Source: CAYVQE01 sp964633205 (GTDB lineage Bacteria; Myxococcota; B64-G9). Taken from it: a stretch of DNA of 45,553 bases. This document shows positions 1 through 8,263 of the stretch, in pieces (positions within the stretch are counted from its first letter, which is position 1; each line of letters starts with the position of its first letter). The notes under the pieces were generated by a model. The model ran no database searches. It was not told where the DNA came from and saw nothing but the letters and a program-made list of their open reading frames with translations. The translations under genes were made by a program, and so were the position numbers. The stretch is from positions 1 to 45,553 of the forward strand of contig CAZWFN010000039.1 of the NCBI GenBank assembly GCA_964633205.1, written 5' to 3'.

Positions 1-29
1 CTCCCCCCGCGCGTGCCGCGCGGGGGGAG
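1..29. terminator. Perfect GC hairpin, possible terminator
   Basis: A 13-bp perfect inverted repeat (CTCCCCCCGCGCG and its complement) with a 3-base loop. It lies about 57 bases past the stop of the minus-strand gene ending at 86. No T-run follows on either side that can be seen, so it may be a Rho-independent-like stem, an mRNA 3' stabiliser, or part of a repeat cut by the window edge. Confidence 0.4.
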
Positions 30-85
30 GTGACTGTTGGCTGACCGCTCAGCTCACTCAGAAACTTTTACAGCGCGGATCGCTC

Positions 86-1942
86 TCAACGCCGCAGGCT
101 GGACTCGAGCACCAGCTCGAACAGTCCTTCACGGCGCTCGCCACGCAGCACCAGGCCCGGACCGCTCATCGCGGCCGCCTGTTTGCCCAGCGCGCGACCG
201 AGCTCCAGCAGCCGCACCAAGGCGTCGCGCAGCTCGCGCTCGGCCGGATCACCGTCCGGCGACAGCTCGAGCCGATGCAGATCTGCGACCAGGGCATCGA
301 CCGCCGGTTCGTCGCGCTCTTCGCCGAGCGAGCGCTGGAGGCGCTCGAGCAGGTTGCGGTGCGCCAGCACCAGCAACGAAGCCCGCGGATGCTGCCGCAC
401 CAGCGCGGCCAGCGCGGCCCCATCCCGCGTCGCCCCGGCCGCCTGGCGCCGGATGGCCCCGGTCACCGCGGGCCAGCCACCGAGGGCCAGGTGGTCGTCC
501 AGCAGGCCCAGCACCACCGCGCTGGCCGGGTCGCGCTGGCCCTGCGGGCCGGGCGGGCCAAACAAGAACACGGTCCGGCCCTGAAAAGCGCGCCGCTCGA
601 TCTGGGCACCCAGCTGGGGATCGCCAGCGATGGTCTCGTAGACCGCGGTCAGGGCGCGCTCGGTGGCCTGCTGATCGCGAATGCCCAGCAGCAACAACAC
701 CCGGTCGAACACCGCCGGGGTGGGCTTGTCGCCGGGGGTCAACAGCAGGCAGAAATCTCCGGCCAGCAGGGACAACAAGGCCTGGATGTCGTAGCCGGTG
801 GCCGCCCGCAAGGCCGCCTCGGCGGTGCGTTGTTGGCGCAGTGTCTCCTCTGGCAGCCATTGCTCCGCCGTGCGGTAGAGCGCGGCCAAGTCCAGCCGCC
901 ACAGCACGCCCAGCCCCCGCTCCAGGCCGGTGGCCGGCAGGCGGAACGCCCGACCACTGTCGAGCAGCAGGCGCGGCAGCTCCGGCAGCGGTTCGTGGAA
1001 GGTCAGACCGGCGGCCACGCCGTAGCGCAACTGGCCCGGCCCGAGCTCGAACAGCAGCCGGCCGCCCAAGGCCGAGAGCCGTTCGATGCCGAAGACCCGC
1101 AACATCTTCTCGGCCTGGCGGTAGGCATCCTCGGCCGCCTGTCGAGCCAGGCGCCCCTGGGCCCCACCGAGCTCATCCGCCCGGCGCAACGCCTGCTGGT
1201 GTCTTTGCTCCATTCCCCGGCGGCCGAGCGCGGTCGCCGCCCGCAGATCGAGCCAGGCGAACCAGGCCGGATCGTCTTGCGAGAACCAGACGTGGTGGGC
1301 CGCATCCGCCAATCCTCCCGGCCGGGCGCGGCTCAACGCCCGCCACAGGCGCCGGGGCACCGGCTCGGCCGAGAACAGGAAACCGTCGGCCCGGCCGACG
1401 CTGAACCCGTCCTCGTCGAGCTGGATCAGCGCGCCGGCGTCCACCGGCAGCTCGCGCCAAAAAGGAGCGCCGGTCCGGTGTTTCGCGAGTCTCTGTTTCA
1501 GCGCCTCGATGAACCCCCCCGCCAACCGGCTGCCGCAGTCGAACACCAGCCCGATGGTGGGCAGCAGCTCCTCCCCCTGCGTCAGGCCCACCAGGTGCAG
1601 GGGGGTAGTCGGCAGGGCGTCGAGCAGGCCGGGCCGAAAGCCATTGTGCTCGGCCAGCGTCAACAGGCTCTGCCAGGCGCGCTCGGCCTGGGCGCCGAAG
1701 GCCTCGGCCCGCCGGGCATCGACGAAGCGCAAAAAATCGCCTACTTGTCCGAGCAGGCGATCGGGTGCCAGCCGCATGAACAACTGGGTGTCGGCCGGCA
1801 AGCGCTCGGCCAGCGACAGTCGGGGCTGCGGCGCGGTTGCGACCTGGGGGCTGGGCGCGCTCGGTTTGCGGTTGGGCTCGCCGGCGGCGCAAGCGAGCGA
1901 CAAGGCCGTTCCCAGCAGCGCTGCGATTCGTAGACCGTGCAT
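86..1942 (-). CDS. Exported DUF3352-like protein of unknown function
   Basis: 618 residues. The start at 1942 is set by a strong AAAGGAGG about 7 bases upstream; a longer reading would run into the neighbouring gene. The N-terminus (MHGLRIAALLGTALSLACAAGE) looks like a signal peptide and may be lipidated at the Cys, although the lipobox (S-L-A-C) is not canonical. After a Pro-rich linker comes ERLPADTQLFMRL, a pattern resembling the beginning of DUF3352-type proteins. The rest alternates Leu/Arg-rich helices and short strands with no catalytic motif that I recognise. It lies 14 bases downstream of the protease/FG-GAP gene on the same strand and is probably co-transcribed. The function is unknown; envelope location is the only firm inference. 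Confidence 0.8.
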   Translation of the reverse strand: MHGLRIAALLGTALSLACAAGEPNRKPSAPSPQVATAPQPRLSLAERLPADTQLFMRLAPDRLLGQVGDFLRFVDARRAEAFGAQAERAWQSLLTLAEHNGFRPGLLDALPTTPLHLVGLTQGEELLPTIGLVFDCGSRLAGGFIEALKQRLAKHRTGAPFWRELPVDAGALIQLDEDGFSVGRADGFLFSAEPVPRRLWRALSRARPGGLADAAHHVWFSQDDPAWFAWLDLRAATALGRRGMEQRHQQALRRADELGGAQGRLARQAAEDAYRQAEKMLRVFGIERLSALGGRLLFELGPGQLRYGVAAGLTFHEPLPELPRLLLDSGRAFRLPATGLERGLGVLWRLDLAALYRTAEQWLPEETLRQQRTAEAALRAATGYDIQALLSLLAGDFCLLLTPGDKPTPAVFDRVLLLLGIRDQQATERALTAVYETIAGDPQLGAQIERRAFQGRTVFLFGPPGPQGQRDPASAVVLGLLDDHLALGGWPAVTGAIRRQAAGATRDGAALAALVRQHPRASLLVLAHRNLLERLQRSLGEERDEPAVDALVADLHRLELSPDGDPAERELRDALVRLLELGRALGKQAAAMSGPGLVLRGERREGLFELVLESSLRR

Positions 1943-1956
1943 GCGTCCGCCTCCTT

Positions 1957-4900
1957 TCATCGACTCCGCGATCCCGCCTGCAGGTAGATGGCCAGCCGAT
2001 CGTGGATGGCGAAGACCAGGTCCGGTCGATCGTCGCCGTCGACGTCGCCGATGGCGACCGCCCGCGGCTGGGCGCCGCCCTTCTTGTTCCGCTTGGCGTG
2101 ATCGGCCAAGCCGCTGGAGTACAGCCGATGGCGCATCACGGGCCACAGCCGGCCTTTGCGCTGGCGCAGGATCTCGAACACCGCCTGGCGCCGATCGAAT
2201 AGCAGCACCTCGCGTCGCGCATCGCCATCCAGCTCGCCGGTGTGCAGGTTCCAGTACTCGAGCCGCTCCAAGTCGGCATCCAGGGCGATCCGCGGCGCTG
2301 CGGCCAGCCGACGCTTGCGGGCCAGCAAGACCACCGCTCCGTCCGGGCGCCAGCCCACCAGGTCGGCCCGTCCATCACCGTCGACGTCAGCGGCGGCCAA
2401 GCGGCCCATCTCCACGCCGGTCAGATCGGTCTCGGCGCGCACCTGGAAGCCATCCGCCCCGGCGAGCCGCACCCGCCGGGCGCTGTGATCGCCGAAGGCG
2501 ATCAACTCGGCGCCCGAACCGTCCTCGGGAACGGCGACCAGCTGCTCGATGCGTCCGTATTGCCAGGTGAGCTGGCGGGCGATGTAGAGCCTACTTTTCT
2601 CGTCCACCCGCAGCAACCGCGCGAAGCCGGGCTGGACTTGCAGGGCCTCCCGGCGGCCATCGCCGTCGACATCGGCCACCACCAGATCGTGATCCTTCTC
2701 GCCGGCGACCAGACGCCGCTGGTCGGCCACGGCCACGAAGCGGCCGTCACCGAGCCCCCGATACAAGCTCTCCTTGCCGGAGTAGGCCCAGAAGATCACT
2801 GCATCCAGGTGCTCGTCCTGGTCGAAATGAGCGAAGGCCAGCCGTTGGATCTTGCCGTCCAGCCGCGCCTGCTGCTGCTCGGCGTCCGGTCCGAAGGTCA
2901 GCGCGGTGCCGGCCACGTCCACCGAGCCCGGGGGCTGATCGGCCGCGTCGTCGGCCACGCCGTCGGCCGACGACCACCGGACCACCTGTCCGCCGCCATC
3001 GCGCTCGAACCAGATCAGCGCCAGCGCCTCCGCGCCCGCCCCCGCCAGACCATCGAGTCGCTCGAGCTGCATGCCCTGGACCTCGCCGGCGGTGTGGATA
3101 GGCCGCGGGAACGCGATCCGGCCATCCCGGATGGGGCTGAAGCCGAACAGGGCGTCGCGCGGCGACAGGCTGAAGACCACCGCCTGGCCGGCGGCGGTGC
3201 GGTGGAGCCGGAAGGCCGACAGCCCCGCCGGCGCCGGCGAACGCCGGACCCGGAAGCCGCCGGCGCTGTGGTCGATCAGGGTGAACTCGCTGCGGTGGCG
3301 ATCGACGGTCAGCAGCTCGTCCGCTCCGTCGCCGTCGATGTCGAGCCCGTCGCCGGTGGGGTCGCCTGCGGTCGGGTCGCGCCCCGAAGCGACCGGCAGC
3401 GAGACCAGGGCCCGCCGCTCGTCACCGGCCGCGCGGCCGGTCACCAGGCGCAGCTCCCGCAAGCGGTTGACCCCGACATCCAGGGTCAGGAAACGGGGAT
3501 GGCTGGCCGGGCCGGCGGGTTCCACCGGTCCACCGATCGGGCAGTGCAAGGGCCGGCCGTGATCGAAACGCCGGCCCGCGGACTGCAGCCTGGCAATGAC
3601 ACCCCGATGGGCGGAGCGCACGAAGAAGATCACGTCCAAGCGGCCGTCACCGTCGGCATCCTGGAAGGCGAACTGGCGCACCTTGCCCCGCAGCTCCGTC
3701 TCGAGCGGGTAGAGCCGCCGCTGGCGGCCGGACCACAGCACCGCGAAGCTATCCGGCCCGAGCACGAACAGGTCGAGTCTGCGATCGCCATCGATGTCCA
3801 CCAGCTGCAGCGCCTGCGGATGGCCCACCACCGCCACGTCGGCCAACTTGCGCACCGGCTCGAAACCGCCGCCCGACCGGCCGGCCAGCAGGGACAGGCC
3901 GCCGGGCTGGCCGGCGAAGACCAGATCGGCGGTGCCGTCACCGGTCAGATCCCCGGCGGCCAGCGAGGTGATACGGCTGGCCACGGCGATCGAGTCGAGC
4001 TGAAACCGCCTGCTGGCGGGCAGGCGGTTGATGTCCCAGCCTCCTGCCAGGTCCTCGGGCTCACGCGCTGCCACCGGGTCGCGGCGTCGCCGAAGAATTC
4101 CTATCTCCGCCTTGTTGTTATCGGCGAACACCACCTCCTGCGCCGGTCCGCCGCCCAGGTCGACCAGGCGCATGCAACACAGGCCGTGGCCGACGCGCAC
4201 GAAGTCCGACTGGGTGAACCGAATGCGGCCATCGGTGGTGCTGATGGGCGGTTCCAGGTAAGCGACGCCGGTGTTGGGGTTGTCCTCGTCGTAGGCGAAC
4301 GCCTCGATGTTGTCCAAGAACTCCTTGACGTAGACGGTCGGGATGGCGAAGCCCAGTCCGTCCAGCAAGACCGCGCCCCGGCTGATCACCCCGATCACCT
4401 GACCGCGGTCGTTGAACAAGGGGCCACCCGAGTTGCCCGGGGCGATCGGGGCGGTGGTCTGCAAGAACAGCCGGCCGCCGATATTGCGGCCGACCTTGGA
4501 TACGATGCCCTGCGAGGTGGTACGATCGAGCCCCAAGGGGTTGCCGATGGCGAAGACCTCGTCGCCGACCCGCACCCGGCGCGGATCGCCGAGCAACAAC
4601 TGCGGAATGTCGACCCCCAGCGCCTCCTCGATCTTGAGCAGGGCCAGATCCATCTCGGCGTTGACCGCCACGATGCGCACCTTGTCGTAGATCTTGCGGC
4701 CCAGGCTGTCGCCCCGGCGGGGAAACACCGTCACCCGGATGGTGCGCTCGCCGGCCACCACGTGATGGTTCGTCACCAACAAGCCATCCGGATTACAAAA
4801 CCAGCCAGTGCCCAGTCCGCGGGGGGTCTTGACCACCGCCACCGCCTCGCCCAACTCGGCCACCAGACTCTGGACGTCACGCACCGGCCGCTGGCCGGTG

Positions 4901-5169
4901 ACGTAGGGGCCCGCGTTTTGTTCCGCCGCCGCGTCGCGCCCCGGCGCACCGACCGACTGCAGCGAGTGCACCCGATCGGCGGCGAACCGCAGCGCCTCAC
5001 CGCCGACCAGCAGCAGCACGCCGCGCTCGTCGCGGCGCAGCAGCTCGCCCTCGACACTGTCGCCGCCGGTCAACTCCAGCCGTACCCGCTCGCCCGCTGG
5101 CGCCGGTCTGGCCACCAACAACGCGACCAAGCACAACAGAGTGCGCATCGCCTTCAGCTCGATCTTCAT
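1957..5169 (-). CDS. Secreted trypsin-like (S1C/Deg-like) protease with C-terminal FG-GAP/VCBS repeats
   Basis: 1070 residues from the chosen ATG at 5169, which has a purine-rich stretch just upstream; ATG 5148 is an alternative that still leaves a signal peptide ending near ARPAPAG. Residues ~110-310 form a chymotrypsin-fold protease with a visible triad: His in TNHHVV (~135), Asp in MDLALLKI (~174) and Ser in APGNSGGP (~247). No PDZ domain follows. From ~390 to the end there are about nine FG-GAP/VCBS-like blades of the type D-x-D-G-D-x-x-x-D-L (for example VADVDGDGRREAL and IGDVDGDDRPDLVF), with Ca-binding-loop spacing, which suggests a beta-propeller. The protease resembles DegP/HtrA in its core but has the propeller where PDZ domains would be. 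The likely site of action is the periplasm or cell surface. The substrate is unknown. Confidence 0.88.
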   Translation of the reverse strand: MKIELKAMRTLLCLVALLVARPAPAGERVRLELTGGDSVEGELLRRDERGVLLLVGGEALRFAADRVHSLQSVGAPGRDAAAEQNAGPYVTGQRPVRDVQSLVAELGEAVAVVKTPRGLGTGWFCNPDGLLVTNHHVVAGERTIRVTVFPRRGDSLGRKIYDKVRIVAVNAEMDLALLKIEEALGVDIPQLLLGDPRRVRVGDEVFAIGNPLGLDRTTSQGIVSKVGRNIGGRLFLQTTAPIAPGNSGGPLFNDRGQVIGVISRGAVLLDGLGFAIPTVYVKEFLDNIEAFAYDEDNPNTGVAYLEPPISTTDGRIRFTQSDFVRVGHGLCCMRLVDLGGGPAQEVVFADNNKAEIGILRRRRDPVAAREPEDLAGGWDINRLPASRRFQLDSIAVASRITSLAAGDLTGDGTADLVFAGQPGGLSLLAGRSGGGFEPVRKLADVAVVGHPQALQLVDIDGDRRLDLFVLGPDSFAVLWSGRQRRLYPLETELRGKVRQFAFQDADGDGRLDVIFFVRSAHRGVIARLQSAGRRFDHGRPLHCPIGGPVEPAGPASHPRFLTLDVGVNRLRELRLVTGRAAGDERRALVSLPVASGRDPTAGDPTGDGLDIDGDGADELLTVDRHRSEFTLIDHSAGGFRVRRSPAPAGLSAFRLHRTAAGQAVVFSLSPRDALFGFSPIRDGRIAFPRPIHTAGEVQGMQLERLDGLAGAGAEALALIWFERDGGGQVVRWSSADGVADDAADQPPGSVDVAGTALTFGPDAEQQQARLDGKIQRLAFAHFDQDEHLDAVIFWAYSGKESLYRGLGDGRFVAVADQRRLVAGEKDHDLVVADVDGDGRREALQVQPGFARLLRVDEKSRLYIARQLTWQYGRIEQLVAVPEDGSGAELIAFGDHSARRVRLAGADGFQVRAETDLTGVEMGRLAAADVDGDGRADLVGWRPDGAVVLLARKRRLAAAPRIALDADLERLEYWNLHTGELDGDARREVLLFDRRQAVFEILRQRKGRLWPVMRHRLYSSGLADHAKRNKKGGAQPRAVAIGDVDGDDRPDLVFAIHDRLAIYLQAGSRSR

Positions 5170-5366
5170 CCGCCTCTTCCGTCCTCCCCCGCCCCATCGG
5201 GCCAGCGTAACAGATCGATCCGCCCGGCGCACCTGTCACCCGGCGCCGCCCGGCCACCTGATCCGGCCGCTGATATGCAGCTCCCTCAGTGGCTTCGGGC
5301 CGATCCGAATGCAAACCGGCCCCCTCAAACACCGCAGACGATGGGTGCGTGGGGGAAAACGCCCCC

Positions 5367-5732
5367 TCAGAGGTCTTCGACGGCGCGCAGCGCCGCCAGC
5401 GGCATGCCCCAGCGCAGCGGACCCCAACCCTCGCCCGAGCGCTCACCCGGCGCCAGCGGCTCGACCGGCAACGGCTCGTAAGCCCGTCCGGCCTCGATGC
5501 GCCGGCGCAGCTCGGCCAACTCCTCGCGGGCCGCGTCGCGCTCCAGCAGCAACTGGCGGCGACGATCGACCAAGTCGCGAATCTCCCGCTGGCAGGCCGC
5601 GGGCAGTTCGTCGATCCGTTCGCCCAGACAGGCCGGCAGGTTCTCGGTGCTGGGGGCGGTCTCTTCGGCCGCACCGAGGCGGGCCGGGCCGAAAAGCAGC
5701 AGCATTGCCGCGCATGCAACCCAGGTGCGCAT
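5367..5732 (-). CDS. Small exported coiled-coil protein ending in a truncated RWGM-type motif
   Basis: 121 residues. A signal peptide (MRTWVACAAMLLLFGPARLGA) is followed by a Cys pair (LPACLGERIDELPAACQ) and a charged helix rich in Arg/Glu/Leu (~45-85) that should form a coiled coil. The last 20 residues (GWGPLRWGMPLAALRAVEDL) resemble the start of a domain also seen in the ankyrin protein at 27921-29039 (FRDVRWGMTRPQLMEAEPDV), but the ORF stops there. No continuation of the domain is evident in other frames downstream, so this may be a C-terminal truncation or just a short motif. The start lies 8 bases after the stop of the Cys-rich lipoprotein gene upstream, which suggests translational coupling. 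Function unknown. Confidence 0.7.
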   Translation of the reverse strand: MRTWVACAAMLLLFGPARLGAAEETAPSTENLPACLGERIDELPAACQREIRDLVDRRRQLLLERDAAREELAELRRRIEAGRAYEPLPVEPLAPGERSGEGWGPLRWGMPLAALRAVEDL

Positions 5733-5740
5733 GCCGCCGT

Positions 5741-6748
5741 TCACTCGGTGCACCAGGCCACCGTACGCCCGTCCACGGTGTCGCTGGAGCAAGCGGTCAG
5801 ACCCTTGGACTTGCAGTCCAGGCTGGCCACCTCGCCCAGGGCGCAGAAGGTGATCACACCGCCGGCGCAGTTCTCGTCGTAGCTGTCGACGCGGCACTCG
5901 TTGGCCTCGACCACACAGCTCATTCCCTCGAGCTGGGCGTCCGGGCCACATGTCAACTCGGGGGCCAGCCGGCTGCAGTCCAGCCGGGCCTCCTTGCCCT
6001 CGCGGCAGCTGACCAGGACGTCGCCTTCACAGACCGTCTCGAAGGTCTCCTCGTCGCAGCTCGCACCTTCGCCGATGCAGGTCACCTCGCCGCCGGTGCC
6101 GCTGCCGCAGGTGCCGCCGGCCTCGAGGCTACACTCGAAGCCGCCGGCAATGCCCGAGCACGAGATGCTCTGGTCGTAGCGGCAGTCCCGCGCCCGCCAG
6201 ACTCCGGAATCGGTACACTCGAGCAGCAGTTCGCCATCGCAGCGCGCCTCGTCGCTGTCCGCATCGCAGATGCTCTCGCCGCAATCGGCCTCGCCGTCGC
6301 GTTCGCCACAGACCAGGTCGGCCGCGGCGCAGTCGAACGCATCCGGCGGCGCCTCGTGGTCCTGCTGGCACTCGACCAGCACATCGCCGACGCAGATCTG
6401 GTCGTCGTCGTCGTGGCCGTAGCAGGCAGCGGTCTGCTCGGTATCGGCCTGCACGCAGGCGCGCACTCCTTCACAGTCGCGGGCCCGCCCCACGCAGTCG
6501 AGCAGAGACGCCGTCAGCGCCACGTCCGAGCCGCGGTCGCGGCCGGCCGCCCGGTCGTACAGATAGAGCATGGCGCACTGGCCGCCGAAGCTCTCGTGCT
6601 CGCCCTCATCGGCCATGCAGGCCGAGACCAGGGCGCAGGTGTCGTAGTAGGACTTCAGCGGGCCACCGCCGCCGGAATCGCAACCGGCACAGAGAAAGAG
6701 CAACAGCGCCGAGCCGATCGAAGCGGCGGCCGTGAGTGACGCGCGCAT
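5741..6748 (-). CDS. Cys-rich repeat lipoprotein
   Basis: 335 residues, with a GGGAGG ribosome site before ATG 6748. The signal peptide ends in the lipobox FLCAGC, so it should be lipidated at the Cys of AGCDSGGGG. The mature protein contains repeated modules of the type C-x-G-x-x-L-x-x-C (ICVGDVLVEC, RCDGELLLEC, VCEGDVLVSC) separated by acidic stretches, about 30 Cys in all, probably disulfide-bonded. Such Cys-repeat lipoproteins are frequent in Myxococcota and related groups. No enzymatic motif is visible. It is the first gene of the pair with 5367-5732. Confidence 0.8.
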   Translation of the reverse strand: MRASLTAAASIGSALLLFLCAGCDSGGGGPLKSYYDTCALVSACMADEGEHESFGGQCAMLYLYDRAAGRDRGSDVALTASLLDCVGRARDCEGVRACVQADTEQTAACYGHDDDDQICVGDVLVECQQDHEAPPDAFDCAAADLVCGERDGEADCGESICDADSDEARCDGELLLECTDSGVWRARDCRYDQSISCSGIAGGFECSLEAGGTCGSGTGGEVTCIGEGASCDEETFETVCEGDVLVSCREGKEARLDCSRLAPELTCGPDAQLEGMSCVVEANECRVDSYDENCAGGVITFCALGEVASLDCKSKGLTACSSDTVDGRTVAWCTE

Positions 6749-6859
6749 GGCAACCTCCCGGATTCAGGGCGAGACGAAACGGGCCTCGCAGCCCTTTCGA
6801 TTCGTAACACCCCGCTCGAAAAGGGTCAATGCGCGCGGAAGCGGTGGGCCGGTGGCTCG

Positions 6860-8215
6860 CTACTTGGCGAGGCTGAACCGGTCGAGCTGCTCCTGGCCGT
6901 CGCCGGAGTATGCGGTGACGGTCAGCTCGTCGCCGGCGACGTCGACCACCACGTAGTTGCCCTTGTTGCCGTGGGTCGAGGTGACCGTCCACCAGTCGGT
7001 GCCGGCCGAGTAGCCCGGCGAGTAGAAGGCGCCGGCGACCACGTGGACCACGCCCTGGCCGGCCGGCTTGACCTGGCCGTCGGCCACCGGGTGGCTGCGC
7101 TCGTAGTTGTGGTCGTGGCCGGCGAAGGCCAGGTCCACGCCCTGCTCCTCGAGCACCGGCACCCAGTGCTCCAGCACCCGGTCGGTCGAGCCGTGGTTGG
7201 AGGCCGAGTAGGCCGGGTGGTGGAACTGCACCACCGTCCAGACGATGTCCGGGTTCTGGCGGGCGGCGGCCAGATCGTTGCGCAGCCAGTCGACCTGGCC
7301 GCGCACGATCTCCACCCCGTTGGAGTTCAGGCCCACGAAGTGCGTATTGCCGTAATCGAAAGACCAGGCGAACTCCTGGTAGCCCGCCGGCAGCCCCTCG
7401 GCGCGGGGCAAGGCGAACTGGTGATAGTAGACCTCGGCGAAGACCTCGTGGTTGCCCTGTATGGGCATCAGCACGGTGTCGTTGACCAGCGGCGCCATGG
7501 CGGCGAACCAGGCATCCCACTCCTGCTGGTTGCCCATGCCGTTCATGTCGCCCGAGAACAGCCAGAAGTCGGCGTCCAGCGCCCGCAGCCGTTCGATGTT
7601 GGCGGCGATGTCCTCGTAGCCGCCGCGGCTGTCGCCGGCCACCACGTAGCGGAAGGCGGCGTCGGCTGCCGGCGCCGGAGCGGTGGTGAAGCAGTGCAGC
7701 CCCGACAGGTTGACGCCTTTGAAGGTCTGAGCCTGCTCGTCGAAGCCGTCCCAGCTACCGGCCCGATAGCAGTAGCGGGTCTGCGGCGCGAGCCCGGTCA
7801 GCTCGACCGTCCAGTTGACGAACTCGGCCGCCTCCTCGCCGGCCAGGCTCTCCTGGTAGAGCTGGCCCTGGCCCTCGACCACGTGCTCGGGGCCGAACGC
7901 GGTGATGGCGGGTTCATCGCCGCTGCGGTCGACGAATTCGGGCGCGTCCGGGGCGAACCAGACCCGCGGCGTATAGTCCGCCGCATCCTTGAATTCGGTG
8001 CGCCACTGCACGGTCAGGCTGCTGGCCGGATCCGACTGCCAGGTCAGGTGCAGGTTGATGGGCTGCTTGTCCACATCGGTCACCCAGGCGTCGGGTTCGA
8101 TCACCCGCTCGGGCGGGATGTCCTCGAAGCCGCACTGCAGCAGCACCACCACAGCGACTGCCGACAGCACCAGCGCCAGCAGCAGCCCCAGACGTCCGCG
8201 TGATCGATTGGCCAT
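6860..8215 (-). CDS. Exported metallophosphoesterase, purple-acid-phosphatase type
   Basis: 451 residues, start supported by CAGGAGGGAAAGGAC before the ATG. There is an N-terminal hydrophobic segment (~8-28) ending in LLQCG, a possible lipidation site. Residues ~45-175 are a fibronectin-III-like domain (LTVQWRT and GLAPQTRYCYRAG), as in the N-terminal domain of purple acid phosphatases. Residues ~190-400 carry the calcineurin-like metal motifs in order: GDSR (194), GDMN (222), GNHE (254), FHHP (331) and GHDHNYER (366). The predicted reaction is hydrolysis of phosphomonoesters or related compounds in the periplasm or at the surface. It is followed after 48 bases by the start of the intergenic spacer to a porin-O/P-like gene, which lies just upstream in transcription, so the pair may serve phosphate acquisition; that is an inference from context. 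Confidence 0.9.
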   Translation of the reverse strand: MANRSRGRLGLLLALVLSAVAVVVLLQCGFEDIPPERVIEPDAWVTDVDKQPINLHLTWQSDPASSLTVQWRTEFKDAADYTPRVWFAPDAPEFVDRSGDEPAITAFGPEHVVEGQGQLYQESLAGEEAAEFVNWTVELTGLAPQTRYCYRAGSWDGFDEQAQTFKGVNLSGLHCFTTAPAPAADAAFRYVVAGDSRGGYEDIAANIERLRALDADFWLFSGDMNGMGNQQEWDAWFAAMAPLVNDTVLMPIQGNHEVFAEVYYHQFALPRAEGLPAGYQEFAWSFDYGNTHFVGLNSNGVEIVRGQVDWLRNDLAAARQNPDIVWTVVQFHHPAYSASNHGSTDRVLEHWVPVLEEQGVDLAFAGHDHNYERSHPVADGQVKPAGQGVVHVVAGAFYSPGYSAGTDWWTVTSTHGNKGNYVVVDVAGDELTVTAYSGDGQEQLDRFSLAK

Positions 8216-8263
8216 GTCCTTTCCCTCCTGATTTCGATCCCCCGGCCGTTCGCAGCCGTCCAG

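Noticed and set aside
5170..5366. Continuation of the RWGM domain in another frame after 5367
   Set aside because: None of the three minus frames gives a plausible continuation, so a simple frameshift is not supported.
2242..5481. 1079-residue plus-strand ORF antisense to the protease/FG-GAP gene
   Set aside because: Shadow; composition reflects the complementary codons only.
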